64,000 nucleotides of DNA, from NCBI GenBank assembly GCA_907165275.2, contig OU015652.1:5533001-5597000 (forward strand), written 5' to 3'. The position numbers and the translations under genes are program-made. Positions 1 through 11,130 of this stretch are shown piece by piece (the first letter of the stretch is position 1; every line of letters begins with the position of its first letter). The notes below the pieces were generated by a model. It was not told where the DNA came from, searched no databases, and saw only the letters and a program-made list of their open reading frames with translations. Source of the DNA: Zygaena filipendulae. Taxonomy: Eukaryota; Arthropoda; Insecta; Lepidoptera; Zygaenidae.

Positions 1-393
1 AACTATTGAAATACCTGAATTTAGTCATTTAACCAGTATTTTTTTTCTAAATATTCAAAAATGCAAGAGCTCTATCGTTCATGTAAAAAGGTATTGCGGT
101 CCACTCTTAAAATTTCTATATACCTAGTGTCCTTGATCTGCACAGCGGCAATTTTGCTGTAAGTAGTAGTAACCAGTAGGTCCTACTGTATAATTAATAA
201 TTATCTATAGGTTTATGTAGTCATTTATGTATTGCAGTGAGTTTTAGAATTTAGAATTTACATAAAAATGTAATAAAAAATAAAAAAAGCCTTGATAACA
301 ACTTTCGGACCCTATTTAAAACTCAATTAGATATATTATACTTAACTTTAACGTATAGTATCCATACTGTTTTTTCAACATGATTATGGTAGA
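1..393. other. AT-rich non-coding DNA
   Basis: I see no gene, no repeat ends and no clear regulatory signature here. Confidence 0.5.
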
Positions 394-597
394 CTAGCTG
401 TGCCCCGCGGTTTCACCCGCGTTAATTTCAGAGTTCCCGCGGGAATTCCGGGATAAAAAGTACCCTATGGGTTAATCTGATGTATAAGCTATATTATTGT
501 AAAGTTTCATTTAAATCCATCCAGTAGTTTTTGCGTGAAAGAGTAACAAACATCCATCCATATATACAAACTTTCGCATTTATAAGATTAGTAAGGA
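394..597 (-). mobile_element. Helitron-like non-autonomous element, complete copy
   Basis: Read on the minus strand it starts TCCTTACTAAT, has a run of AAACAAACAT-like sequence, then a GTACAGAGAAGG..GGGTACTTTTTATCCCGG-type middle. It ends with a CCGCGG-rich hairpin followed by CTAG. It is flanked by A on the 5' side and T on the 3' side. A 5' TC, a hairpin just before a 3' CTRR and insertion between A and T are Helitron hallmarks. This family recurs about two dozen times in the window. Confidence 0.65.
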
Positions 598-598
598 T

Positions 599-1755
599 TT
601 TATCGAATATATTCAAATGTTGAGTGATTTAATTGTTATTTTTTAAATAATATAAAAATATGTACCTTCCTACGTATAGGAAGGTATATGTAGGTATACA
701 TAAGTGCTTCGTAGATTGGAACACGAGCCCTTCAAGTACTAAATTTGAACGTGAATAGAGCTCTATTGAATTGTTCTCTTTGCTCGTTTCCCGAATTATT
801 TCACCGATGAATCGATGACAAATATTTTTGTCGAGGAAGATTGATCGAGTATAGGGGGAAACGAGAAAAATGGGTCGTTTTTACAAATTGAACTGCATTT
901 ATACATTTAAAAGTTAGCTCCTAATGTTAAGCTATGAAATATCTATTGCCAATAATATAAAGAGAAAAAGTTTGTTTGCTTGTTGGGACTAATCTTTGAA
1001 ATAGTATATTATAATTGCAAAGGTTCTTCCACTGGTAAGAACTACAATACCTACCTAGCATAGAGTACTTTACGTCATAAAATTATTTTTATCCGAATGA
1101 AAAGAGTTCCCGAAGAAATCCCGTAATTCTAGTTGGTGGAAATTCAGCTACAAATAATACTAATATTCTACCTGTATACTTATAAAGGATAAAATTCTTC
1201 TAAATTTCGAATAAGTAGGTATGTGTAAAGCTTTAAGCTGAGCTAATAATAATTTCATGACGCAATATTGATAATTTTCAATTAGGTAACTTATGCTTTT
1301 ATACTAAAACATCAAGACAATCATGATATTATACGGAACTATACGATACTGAGGCAAAAGATTAAATACAACACACAGTTTAAACTAAGGAAATAACTAA
1401 TTATCTTCAAGAGGGATAATGTAGAGTTGCAGCTGTGTAGAGAGATGTCATTCTAATTCGCCATATAGGTAGATGTAGGTACCTACAATCTACATGTAGG
1501 TGGTCCTTTGGTCGTCTTGAGTCTCTTTGTATATAGAAAGTGTCAAATGACAACTTTTTGTTTCATTTCCTATTACCTTAAACCACATTAGATACGGTTG
1601 CCAAATTTTTTCCTACATGATGTTTTAAATTTGGTTCATCGTTATATCCATATTATTCACAAATGGTTTATCTAAATCCCAAGTAGGTAACAAAAATTAT
1701 AACCTAGAAAAATACATCAGGTACATAATCTTGGAATAAAAAAAATACAAGTCAA
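599..1755. other. AT-rich non-coding DNA, likely intron 3' of exon C
   Basis: Mostly AT-rich with scattered GTAGGTA microsatellite units. No open frame with coding character. If exon C is real this is intron. Confidence 0.5.
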
Positions 1756-1761
1756 ACTTAC

Positions 1762-1815
1762 AATAGCCTTATTCGGCCCAGGCGCCGGCAGCGGCGAATA
1801 CATGTCGGTGATCAT
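1762..1815 (-). CDS. Candidate alternative first coding exon C (unknown gene)
   Basis: Eighteen codons reading MITDMYSPLPAPGPNKAI, then a consensus donor GTAAGT at 1761-1756. It ends in phase 0. A second ATG lies at codon 5. A CpG-rich island lies upstream at 1940-2210. The rest of the coding region must lie to the left of position 1. Its 54-nt frame and perfect donor make an exon likely; the product is not recognised. Confidence 0.55.
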
Positions 1816-1939
1816 TGTCCAACACTCAAACAACAAACACTAAATGCTGGCACATAGTAAATAAATATATTAAAAAAAAATCAACACGAATGAATAAACA
1901 TCGCCTCTTGATTTTATTAATAGTCGAGAGAGTCACTCG

Positions 1940-2210
1940 TGCTAAGCGCGGCGGGGTGTCCACATAGCTGACGTTTGGTCGTGTCAGTGGCGCGCGTCGG
2001 GCGCGGTGAGCGTCGCTCGAACATCGGCTGAGCGACCAGCTGGGCAGCGCGGGTGTAGGGGGGGTGAGACGTGGCTTGGGGGCGGGGGGGGGGAGGTAGG
2101 CGGGGTAAACCAATCCCAGCCTCTTACCGTGCCCCGCCCACACCTCGCCCCGCCCGCAAGGTCGCCAGGGCGGTGTATCGATCGCACGCGCTCGCACGAC
2201 AAGACTCCAT
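1940..2210 (-). promoter_or_regulatory. CpG/GC-box-rich island upstream of candidate exon C
   Basis: Contains GGGCGGGG boxes, an ATTGG (CCAAT) element near 2110 on the minus strand, and a run of ten G at 2084-2093. It lies 125-400 bp 5' of the ATG at 1815, so it is the natural promoter for exon C. Open frames of 72-156 codons across it are composition artefacts. Confidence 0.5.
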
Positions 2211-2214
2211 TTTA

Positions 2215-3024
2215 TTTCGGCTTCCACGATTTGCATAAGCTTTTTTGTTTCAAATTGTACCTCAATTGTGCCGTGTTTCTTTATGATCAGGCACAAACCG
2301 TTTGCTCGTAATAACGCCTTGTGAACTGTTTGAACGTAGGTTTCAAACGGTTATAAAGAACGCGTATAGCTACGTGAAATTTTTAAATTACTAAATATAT
2401 TAGTAAATACCTATCTATACTATACTTACCTACATAATATGGTGGCATAAGTAGGTATAGATGATAAATAATAATCATTACTTTAATATAAAAGCCTTTT
2501 TTTCATTAAGCACAGTCTACTTACTTCTATCTACCGCTGGATCCGGCGAACGATTAGCTAAAGGAAAATATTGCAATTTCGGCAATATAATTTTTAACAC
2601 TTACAAACTTTTAAAATGTAAGATGAAAAAAAAAAAATTGTTGATATTAGCAAAAACATAAACCTATGCTTAGAATAAAGTAGGATTGGAAAAATGCTTA
2701 AGTATAATAGGTACCTACCTAACCTAAACAACTAGATTAGGAATTGGTATGGGTAGGTATGAATAAAATAATCTATACACGTTTAAAACAAACATGTTCA
2801 AACAAACAAACCAAAATAAGGTTATTGAGGGATATGCAGTTTTCTAATATTTATTTTTTCATTTGGATTTCAGGATATACACGTAGGTAGATAATCTAGA
2901 TAGGTATGTACTTTATGCATATAGGCATAATTTATTTTATGTGTATTTATGTGGAGCCGATGTTCTCCGCCGTTTCTCGTGGTTTTCTCGCGTTCTCAAC
3001 AGATTCTCGCGTGAATTACGCGGG
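2215..3024. other. AT-rich non-coding DNA
   Basis: Short CCTAACCTAA and TACC tracts near 2710-2730. The 66-codon frame at 2461-2661 is Asn/Lys/Leu-rich, as AT-rich DNA gives by chance. Nothing else supported. Confidence 0.5.
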
Positions 3025-3242
3025 CTTTATAAATGCGGATGTGAGTTTGTTTGTTTGTTGCCTATGCTTTCACGCATTAACTACTTGCCTATATCTATAG
3101 GTAGGTACTCAACCAATCATCATGAAATTTTACATACACGTTGTCGGGGAATAGAAAAGGACAAAGGTAAGGTTCCTTTTATCCCGAAATTCTCGCGGAC
3201 ACTTCAAAATTAACGTTCGTGAATACGATATCGAACAGCTAG
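3025..3242 (+). mobile_element. Helitron-like copy, 3' end mutated
   Basis: Starts near TTTATAAATGCGGATG. Its middle has the CGTTGTCGGGGAATAGAAAAGG homologue of the family core, and it ends ACAGCTAG at 3242. The terminal hairpin is degraded. Confidence 0.55.
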
Positions 3243-5039
3243 ATATAAGTAGTATAAAATATTTAGTGACAAGAGATCAGTGATCAGCCTGCCATCATAT
3301 TTCAGAAACATTAAAATTTTAATTAATATGTCGTCTTTAGCAACATTGTAACAGAAGTCAACGCAGAAAACCATTTTCTTACTTTCTTCATCCACAAAAA
3401 ATATACCTAATTCCCCTATTTTTGTAAAATAAATTAAAGCCGTTGAAAACTGGGTAGGTAATAAGTAACTGAATATAATAAAGCAAACCCAATTTATAAG
3501 GGCGCTAAAGATAATAAACCGTAGATAAAGCCACAAAGAGATAGTTCGACACACGTAATGGATCACAAAAAAACACCATAAAGGTGAAAAACACTGCGAG
3601 AAAAAAAATTGATAGCGCCCTTCCGCACCCCTGACGAATAGAAAGTTGCTCCGAACTATTCCCAACCAAAGTTACCTTGTCGCTTTAAGAATAGCTTAAG
3701 CAACTAATAGTTTTATGACACGCATGACACTGGTAAAACATGAACGGAATACGACAAGCAACTTTGTGCCCTATCAAGAGTTATATTAAAATGTAAGTTT
3801 GTAAGCGGTCGAGAAGGAACGGAAATGACAGGCGCTGGTATTATAGCGACATTAAGGGGTGCATCAGGCTCATGAAATAGTGAAACGGTAGAGGTGAGAG
3901 GTGGTGAGGGGAAAGGGAAAAAGGGGAAAGGTGGGCGTGTCGGGGATAACGAAATAAAAATGCTCTGGGCCGCTCATGAGCGACCGTGCGAACTCCGCTT
4001 AACGCAATAAACATTTTAATTTGAACACGAAACTCACGCTGAGATGCAAAATTACAACCATGAAAGGGCGGCGTGTGCAAAAGAAATCAAATTACGTGGA
4101 AATTTTATGTGAAGATAGCTCTCAAATATCTCGATTTATAGCTAGGTACCTATAAATTGTAGAAAAAAAGTTTCTAAATTCGATGTACATATTAATATTA
4201 ATAATTCTTTCCCAATTTCAGTTAAGAATAAACCGATATGAGGTTTTGATATTCAAAATTATTATTATATTGTACATAATACTGGATTTAGTTCTAAAAG
4301 TCAAGAAACTATCAACTATCAAGTGCATTGAAGATAAGTTAGATTCTTTTAGTTCTAAAGAGAGCGTCGTGTTTGATCTCAACTGGGACATAATGTATAG
4401 ATACGTATTTTGACCGGCGGAAATGGGCGGAAGTAGCTGTCGCCGGTGTTGCAAGCAGTTATCCCGTACTACGGAGAGAAATAAGAGAGGAATCAGTTCT
4501 TGTAAAGGAAGTTTTAGTTGATATCTAATCTTGAATTCAATATTCTATAATTGATATTATGATAAAACTATACACGAAAATAATTCCTGGTTCCTGAGAC
4601 GAGAATTTTGTACACTCTATAGGTATCATTTTTTAGAGTTTCATAATTATGTGACAACTCTAGGTATTGTCTCTTTTTTTCTATTAGATGGTACAAGTAA
4701 ATGACATGTAAATATGTTAATGTAACGATATGTTACAACTTTCTAATTTCCTATCTGTGTGGCAGGCTGTCATTGAGTTAGGTACCCATAACAAAGTTAG
4801 TTCCAGCTCAACTCGGTAAACAATAGTTAGAGCGAGAGAAATTTATAGAGGTGTGAACTACTCCTACCTACCCCTGCTGAGAAACTCCACTTATTAGATT
4901 ATTTATCAAGTATGTACTTACTACTTACTTTTGTATAGGAATAATACTAATAACAAGCTTGTTATTTTAGTTGCCTACTTTGTTCAAGTTGTTTACAGTA
5001 CCTACGCTTTCTAGATTTTTTGTAACGTATAACCTAGGT
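3243..5039. other. Non-coding DNA with a purine tract and possible regulatory segment
   Basis: Holds a 26-nt pure purine tract at 3906-3931, a CGCTCATGAGCG palindrome near 3971, and a moderately GC-rich stretch at 3880-4080. The 151-codon minus frame at 3210-3665 is Phe/Leu/Ile-rich with no recognised domain and partly overlaps a transposon, so it is not called as a gene. Confidence 0.4.
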
Positions 5040-5322
5040 ACGAGCTGTGTCCCGTGGTTTGCCCCGCGTGAGTTTTTGAACTCCCGCAGGAATTCCAAAA
5101 TAGGTAGCCTAATTTACTACTCATAACATCAGCTAATTAGTAGTGAGAGTCCCGGTCCAACCGTTTCGGAGATCCACCCGCGTGAGTTTAGGAAGTGCCG
5201 CACTTTTATTCTTCTTCTATTTACACAATAGAGAAATAATTAGCGAAATTGGTCCAGCCGTTCACGCGTTATGCCGTGACCAAGGTAAATAGAGATTAAT
5301 TTTTATATAGGTATAGTATAGA
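5040..5322 (-). mobile_element. Helitron-like copy, degenerate subfamily
   Basis: Reads as the reverse complement of the copy near 19500-19694: both carry TGAGTTTCGGAGTTCC-type ends and a CAACCGTTTCGGAGA middle. The CTAG end is mutated to CTCG. Confidence 0.45.
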
Positions 5323-5908
5323 TTACCTAGTGTTTATTTTATTTTTAAATCATATTGTGGCACGGCACTTCGATCTCATGATCCAAAAGCGTACCTACTC
5401 GATAGATAAGTTAATACATCCCGCTCATAAAGCATACCTAAATTTTCTTCGTATACCCCTATCGATATTTTTCACCCCACTGCATGTCTTAAAACTCTCT
5501 GAATAGTGTAGATATACGGACTTAGTAAACTTGCATATCCCACACATAGGTAGGTACCTACATAAATATTTTCATAGTAGGGACGGGACAGTGAGGCAGC
5601 GTTGAGTGTGTAACAGCAATAAATTACCCCACCTATAGGTATATAGAAGTACCCTGCAGTACACATTTCAGAGCTTCTCAATGGGGAGGTTGTAGCAACC
5701 CCCTTGTCTTCCAGGATTTACCTCTCGACGCTCGAGCCCGAGTCTCCTCCCTATGTAATTCTTCCGTTTGTATGTAGCTATTATTTACTATCTCCTACCT
5801 ACTCGGACGGAATCGACTAAGATTTATTGACTAGTTACATTTCAGTTACTATAGTAACTGATCTCTTTGCCAAAATGTCATTATACTTAAATACATACTA
5901 TCTTTAAA
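5323..5908. other. Non-coding DNA
   Basis: No supported gene. A more GC-rich segment at 5680-5755 shows nothing recognisable. Confidence 0.4.
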
Positions 5909-6155
5909 CGAGCAATTCTTGTATATATCTATATATATTTATAAATAATCTGAATCTCGTAAACGGCTCCAACGATTTTCATTAAATTTGGTATGCAGGG
6001 GGTTTCGGTGGCGATAAATCGATCTAGCTAGGTTTTATTTTTCGGAAACATCGTTTTATCCATGTTTTCAAGCAATGAAAAATGAGTGTTTGTTTTTCTA
6101 CATAATATCAAATGGCGCTATACACAACGAGCGAAGCTCGGTGACCCAGATATTA
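5909..6155. repeat. Dispersed lepidopteran-type repeat (GAGCGAAGCTCG family)
   Basis: Contains GAGCAATTCTTGTATATAT, CTCGTAAACGGCTCCAACGA, GGCGATAAATCGATCTAGCT and the hairpin CGAGCGAAGCTCG near 6128-6140, in the order I know from a common lepidopteran interspersed repeat. No coding capacity. Only one copy in the window. Confidence 0.5.
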
Positions 6156-6805
6156 CATATTTATCACTACTTAGTACTTACCTTTACTGAATTTTAATTT
6201 GCACGCACTGTATTTGCAATTTCCTCCATCAGAATTTCGAGATGCCCTCGGGAGCTCTGGGTAACCTATGGGTTACGGGTTACCATTTATCAAGAGTCGC
6301 TTAGACTTAGAGGGTCCCAAATCCCAAGGCTAATCTCCATACATGTACCTATAGTGTATGTAAAATCTGATCGTTTTGGATACCTACATATTTATAAATG
6401 TAAAGAAGTATAGAGTAGTTTAGATAAGGTACTTTATCAACACTACCCCTAAAAGGCCACACACGAGCCTCGCTAGGTGCGCCCCACGGCGTTTCTCGAA
6501 TGTTTCGTGAGCGTTCACTTCGACTCTCAATGCACAATGTAGAGCTCACTGCCCATTATTCATCGATAGCCCATTCAATTGCTTATTCCCGATACTTGGT
6601 TGTTGAGTATTGTATTAAAACAAATAGCTTTCCACACAATCCACAATTGAAACAATCGACTAAATATACGACTAAAATACTATATTGGATGGGATAATCT
6701 ATACTAAGTTTAGCTTTAAACTTAGTACCTACACACACGAAAAATTTTAAATCTACCTACATTACCTATGCCTACTTTTAAAAGATGTTTTTTTGTCAAT
6801 AAGCC
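6156..6805. other. AT-rich non-coding DNA
   Basis: Contains an 11-bp stem hairpin (TACTAAGTTTA, 4-nt loop) near 6703-6728 and no supported gene. Confidence 0.4.
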
Positions 6806-7750
6806 GTAGGGGAACGCAGGGTAATGGGAGCCTACTAAGGGAAAACTTGCATAAAAACCACATTTATTAACCTTCTTATAATTTTTAACTAGGAACTCTT
6901 AGAATGATCATTTAGGTATGTTTTAATCACAGTTAGAATTAATTTCAGCCATATATTAAGGAACAATAACGATTTTACAAAAAAAGTCAATCGCTCCCAT
7001 TACCCGACACGTGCGGTTAATGGGAGCTCATTTCACACTCATATGGGAAATGGGAGCCATAATATTTAGTATTGCGCAAAAGTTAAACTAAACGTACTTT
7101 AAATGTGATCTTAGTTAGTTATTACTAACTATTTATTGTAACACAATAAAAAAATCATCTTTTTAAACAAAAACAAGAAAAATAAAGATAAAATTATCAA
7201 AGAAAACCATATGACCCAGATTTTATGGATCCAAACATAACGTACAAATATAAGAAACTATACTATCACTTCCAGAACATTCTTTATGGGCCCAGTTCCC
7301 GCAACTTCTGCATCGGAACTGTATGGGATCTGTAATAGGAACTATGTCGGCTAGTGAGAGCCTTCCTAGGCTCCCATTTCCCGCTGACTGCCATTTTGAA
7401 ACTTAATAATATAAATAATGTAATTCTAATTGCAATCGCAATTTAACACTTGCACTTGTTAGTATATGAATCTACGGATGTAATAAAAAAAACACAATAA
7501 AATAACAATAAAACTTCATGCTTATCTTGGCGCTGGCAATCCACAATTTTTTATAAGCACCGAGCGAAAAACACATAATCGTCCCTCGTGACTGAACGCA
7601 CGGCACTAACGGCTCGTGCTGGTTAGGCGAAGTTACACGAAGATTGACGGACGCGGCCGAGTGATTACAATTGCATAAATATGTCTGCATTCAGTTAAAT
7701 CACCGTAGCTCCCATTACCCGACCGCTCCCATTACCCCGCGTTCCCCTAC
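6806..7750. mobile_element. Non-autonomous TIR DNA transposon (945 bp) with reiterated GCTCCCATTACC motif
   Basis: The ends are inverted: GTAGGGGAACGCAGGGTAAT on the left, and its complement with one mismatch on the right, ending GCGTTCCCCTAC at 7750. The TIR continues through AATGGGAGC. The motif GCTCCCATTACCCG or its complement recurs inside near 6995, 7018, 7050, 7371, 7708 and 7724. There is no transposase frame and no clear target-site duplication, so the superfamily is open. Confidence 0.65.
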
Positions 7751-7884
7751 ACGACGTTTTTTATAAATCATTGGTGAATAGTCACAGATACAGAGCTTTA
7801 ATTTTGGAAAAATGTAATTTTTTCGAAAACTCAAAATTTTTTCAGGAATCCCGAAATTGATGGTGAAAACACGGGAAACTGCTA

Positions 7885-8768
7885 ATTAATTATTCAATAG
7901 TTTGTTTATTTTTTGTATACTTTTGAACATAAACAAAGTTTTTACAAATTGCTAAAATTAAAATAAGTAGGTAATTTATGCTCAAAGGCGGACTTTTCCC
8001 GCGAGGGGATTTCTTCCAGTCAACCTTTGAAAAATCGAAAGGATTTGAAGTAAGCATTGGCGGGAGAAGAGATAAAGAGAAAAGAGGTTGATAAACATAA
8101 GAATAATGGATCGATAGAATCAAAACTAGGGATAAAAAAGGATAGGAAATAAAAGAAAAGTTGTAACATAAATAGATAAGCAAAAATAAAGAATGCATAA
8201 TATATAACAATATAAATAAAATGCATATCTGCATGTATAGTAATATATCAGTACATAATAAACTACTGGGTACTTTCTGATAAGATAACATAATATATAT
8301 ATAAGTATATTTTATGAGTAAAGAAACTCAACGCAGGCCGAGAAAATGCTTAGTCAACTTCACTTTGAAGGATGCTGAATGACAGGGATGGGGCTTGGCG
8401 AATGTGGATAGGCAGGGGTTCCAGAGCCTCGCAGCTAGAACAGTAAATGACTTAGTATAGGAGTAGGAATGGTGAAGAGGAATCTCAAGCGAGAAATTTA
8501 TGCTTGAGCGTAGCGAACTTTGCTGAGCAAGGAATTCAAAATTACGTCTGAGATAGTAAGGAGAGGAAGGATTAAAGAGAATGGTGTGGAGAAGACAGAG
8601 GATGTGAGAGTTTCGGCGGAGACGGGTAGGTAGCCATTGTAGTTGTAGGCGGAAGGCAGACATGTGGTCAAATTTACGAAGCCCAAAAACATACCGAATG
8701 CAGACATTCTTGTTTGTTGTTAACATTCTTGTTATTCTTGTATAATCATAATATAGTAAATTAGTCAC
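7885..8768 (-). mobile_element. 5'-truncated jockey-like LINE, 3' end with open C-terminal frame
   Basis: Minus frame 8768-8328 (146 codons) resembles the region after the reverse transcriptase of insect jockey-type LINEs: CIRYVFGLRKFDH, LQWLPTRLRRNSHILCLL, ILFNPSSPYYL and FTVLAARLWN. It runs open to a stop at 8328. Downstream (8030-7885) lies a LINE-type 3' UTR with TGGAAGAAATCC..GGGAAAAGTCCGCC and an AATAAACAAAC tail. The endonuclease and catalytic RT parts are missing. This is a transposon relic, not a host gene. Confidence 0.65.
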
Positions 8769-8869
8769 CTTAGTTCTTGTATCCTAACTAGGTATAGCCC
8801 CACAAAGTAAAAGATAAAGAATGTAATGTTTTTTTTTTCAATATCTCCTAAATTGATTAAATTGATTTA

Positions 8870-9038
8870 CCTACCTACCTACATTACCTACTCTTTCCCG
8901 CAAAAACTACTGCATGGATTTTAATAAAACTTTACAATAACATAGCTTATACATGAGGACAACACATAGACTATTGTAATCCGGAATTCCCGCGGGAACT
9001 CCGAAATAACCGCGGGTGAAACCGCGGGGAACAGCTAG
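8870..9038 (+). mobile_element. Helitron-like copy, 3' part
   Basis: Ends with GGAATTCCCGCGGGAACTCC, the hairpin around CCGCGGGTGAAACCGCGGGG, and AACAGCTAG at 9038. The 5' part is degraded. Confidence 0.6.
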
Positions 9039-9690
9039 AAGCTAATGTGTTAATATGTATAGTTATAGCAATTTATTTTTTAAATACAATAGTAAGTATT
9101 TTTCAAAGAACAATGTCCCTCTCAAAACACTATAATTTAGAAATTGTCATAGTTGTGCGCACGCGCATCGATCGTCGCCATGACGAATGCATTATAGCCG
9201 CCACTCTTGGTGCCCACAATGCCCATTGCCCATTTCACAGTGTCCAACAAATCGATGACGATAAATCCGAATAAATTACCGATTTCTTCATTCGATATTC
9301 GTTCCGATATAATCCCTTTGGCTTGCGGCGAGAAAATAGCTGTCGCAAAGACAGTTGTCAGGTACCGTTCGGAAATATCGAGCAATTACAGGCAATGAAT
9401 CGAAATTATGTGCAATTTATTGATATTATTATTGTTAGGCACGATTGATGGACTGGAACATTGTTGAAGATCTTATCGCCCAAGGTCTTCTTTTGTGTAT
9501 AACTATTCCTCGTCATTTTAAGTCTGTTACAGTACCTAGGTAGGTAGGTAGGTACTATGTTACCTCCCTACTATAAAGTAGGTACTTAAATGGTAATAGA
9601 TTATTTTGCGAGTCAATAACCGTAACAATAGACTAATTCGGTTAGTACTAAAGTTACAATATATAAATACATTTAATAAAGAATTTTAGT
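9039..9690. other. Non-repetitive segment open on both strands (9137-9398)
   Basis: The stretch 9130-9400 is balanced in GC and open for 82 codons on the minus strand and 63 on the plus strand in overlapping frames. The minus frame reads like protein (FGFIVIDLLDTVKWAMG) but has no clear splice signals and no recognised domain. It may be a conserved regulatory element, a decayed exon or chance. It lies about 300 bp 3' of the 48-nt exon on that strand. Confidence 0.25.
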
Positions 9691-9696
9691 ACTTAC

Positions 9697-9744
9697 TAAA
9701 ATCTTCATGTCCTTGTGATCCGCAGACACGGTGTCGATACTAAC
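9697..9744 (-). CDS. Candidate 48-nt internal coding exon (unknown gene)
   Basis: Flanked by acceptor CATTATTTCAG (ending at 9745) and consensus donor GTAAGT (9696-9691). Phase 0 gives VSIDTVSADHKDMKIL. The other two phases hit stops, so the exon fits only an upstream exon ending in phase 0, as candidate exons A and B do. Acidic/basic charged peptide with no recognised domain. Both splice signals are strong for such a short segment. Confidence 0.6.
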
Positions 9745-11130
9745 CTGAAATAATGAGATGGGAATAGATATTAATTAGTTGAAAGATGACCGAGAATGGT
9801 TAGCTATAATATAATTTCGCGTTAATCTTTGTTTGTGTTTCTATTATTCATAATGAAACATAAAGCATACACAAAAAACTAAATTAGAAAGTCCCTAAAA
9901 AGTTAATATCATAAGCCGGAGCCAGCGTACACACGAGCGAATTTAATTTGGAGCGTTTTTAATTACGGCTGGAGATTCGTTCGGAGCGGGCTGGTTTGGG
10001 CGCCGAGCGGCCGCCTGCCCTGTAATTATGGGGCCAGTAATTGCGAGACCCAACAAAGTGCCCCGCACACCCAACCTCACCCCTTCGGCTAGGACTCTGG
10101 ACCCACACCACTGTAACTAGGATATAACGATTTTAAATTGAAAAAGCTTTTTTTTAAATAAAGAACTAATTAAAAAGAGGTGTGGGAATTTTTATCAATG
10201 GGTTTGGTGGCGACTTTGTGTCACAGGATTTCCAGGTTTATTTAATTTCCATTTTATCCCACTGTATAGACTATATTCAATTTGCAGGTGTAAATACTTA
10301 GGTTACGTACCAAGTGAAAATTAGAAGCATTTTTGCATGATTCTTTCACTGTTCTTTACGGACGAAGAGAATAATAAAAAGTATAAAAATACAATGAATT
10401 TGACAGTGACTTTTATGTGCTCTATATTTTATTAAAATTCGCCGTCGTTCGTCTTAAGAATGTTTTTAAAATATTATAAGCATAAAGTGTGACTGAACAA
10501 CCATTATTTCAACAATCCCAACGTATTACTGTCCATCGGAGGACCCAGCAAGAAGTTCAAAGAAAGGTTTAAGTAAAAATAATTCTATTGAAGCTAGAAC
10601 TTAGTAGGTACCTTAGTTTAGTTGGATTTTTTCCAAAATGAAACCAAACGGGAGTGAAAGAGACATTCAAAATTGATATGAAAAATTCAAAATCTGTGAT
10701 GAATTAAACTGATGACATAGTCATTTATGAAGTTGGTCAATATAATATGTAATGACGTCAGCGAGGTACCTACTGCTTTAAAATGATAATGAGGTGATAA
10801 ATAATAATATGGTATCTAACTAAACATAGTGTAAAAGAGTGGTGATTTGAAGGAAATAATAATTGAGGTAATCGAAACTTTTGAATACAGTTAACGTAGT
10901 TTTAAAAGTATTCGGTAATCGTAACTAATAATATTAGATAGATATAAATGGGAAATATTATGTGTGTAGGTATGTCTGTTACAGGTCCGTAAATAAATTA
11001 CCTAAGGTTTAGAAATAAGACACTGGGCTCTTTTCATTCCGGATTTTTTTTTATTTCCGCGAAATAAATTACTGAGTAATAGCAACCAATAAATTTATAA
11101 TTATAGCTAAGTTTATAATTTGCAATCTAT
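9745..11130. other. Intron-like DNA with a candidate regulatory cluster at 9940-10090
   Basis: 9940-10090 is GC-rich and has several TAAT/ATTA homeodomain cores, including TTTTTAATTACGG, CCTGTAATTATGG and CAGTAATTGCG. The rest is AT-rich with no supported gene. Confidence 0.4.
10008..10040. promoter_or_regulatory. Candidate regulatory motif cluster, copy 1
   Basis: CGGCCGCCTGC (10008-10018) is followed directly by CCTGTAATTATGG (10019-10031) and CAGTAA (10035-10040). The same three blocks occur in the same order at 24330-24376. Likely homeodomain-type binding sites; function is inferred. Confidence 0.35.

Noticed and set aside
3210..3665. 151-codon minus-strand open frame
   Set aside because: Hydrophobic/aromatic composition typical of AT-rich DNA, no domain, and its end overlaps a Helitron-like copy.
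6394..6416. 15-nt match to the conserved microRNA miR-1 (AATGTAAAGAAGTAT)
   Set aside because: The seed bases are wrong (TAAATGT instead of GGAATGT), and the flanks cannot form a miR-1-like hairpin.
7890..8291. 133-codon minus-strand open frame
   Set aside because: Lies in the 3' UTR of the LINE fragment; Leu/Ile/Ser/Tyr-rich by composition.
10485..10575. Plus-strand frame reading NNPNVLLSIGGPSKKFKERF, similar to a chitinase (GH18) motif
   Set aside because: Only about six residues match the family. There is a stop on both sides, no clear splice sites and no other GH18 piece nearby. Chance is more likely.
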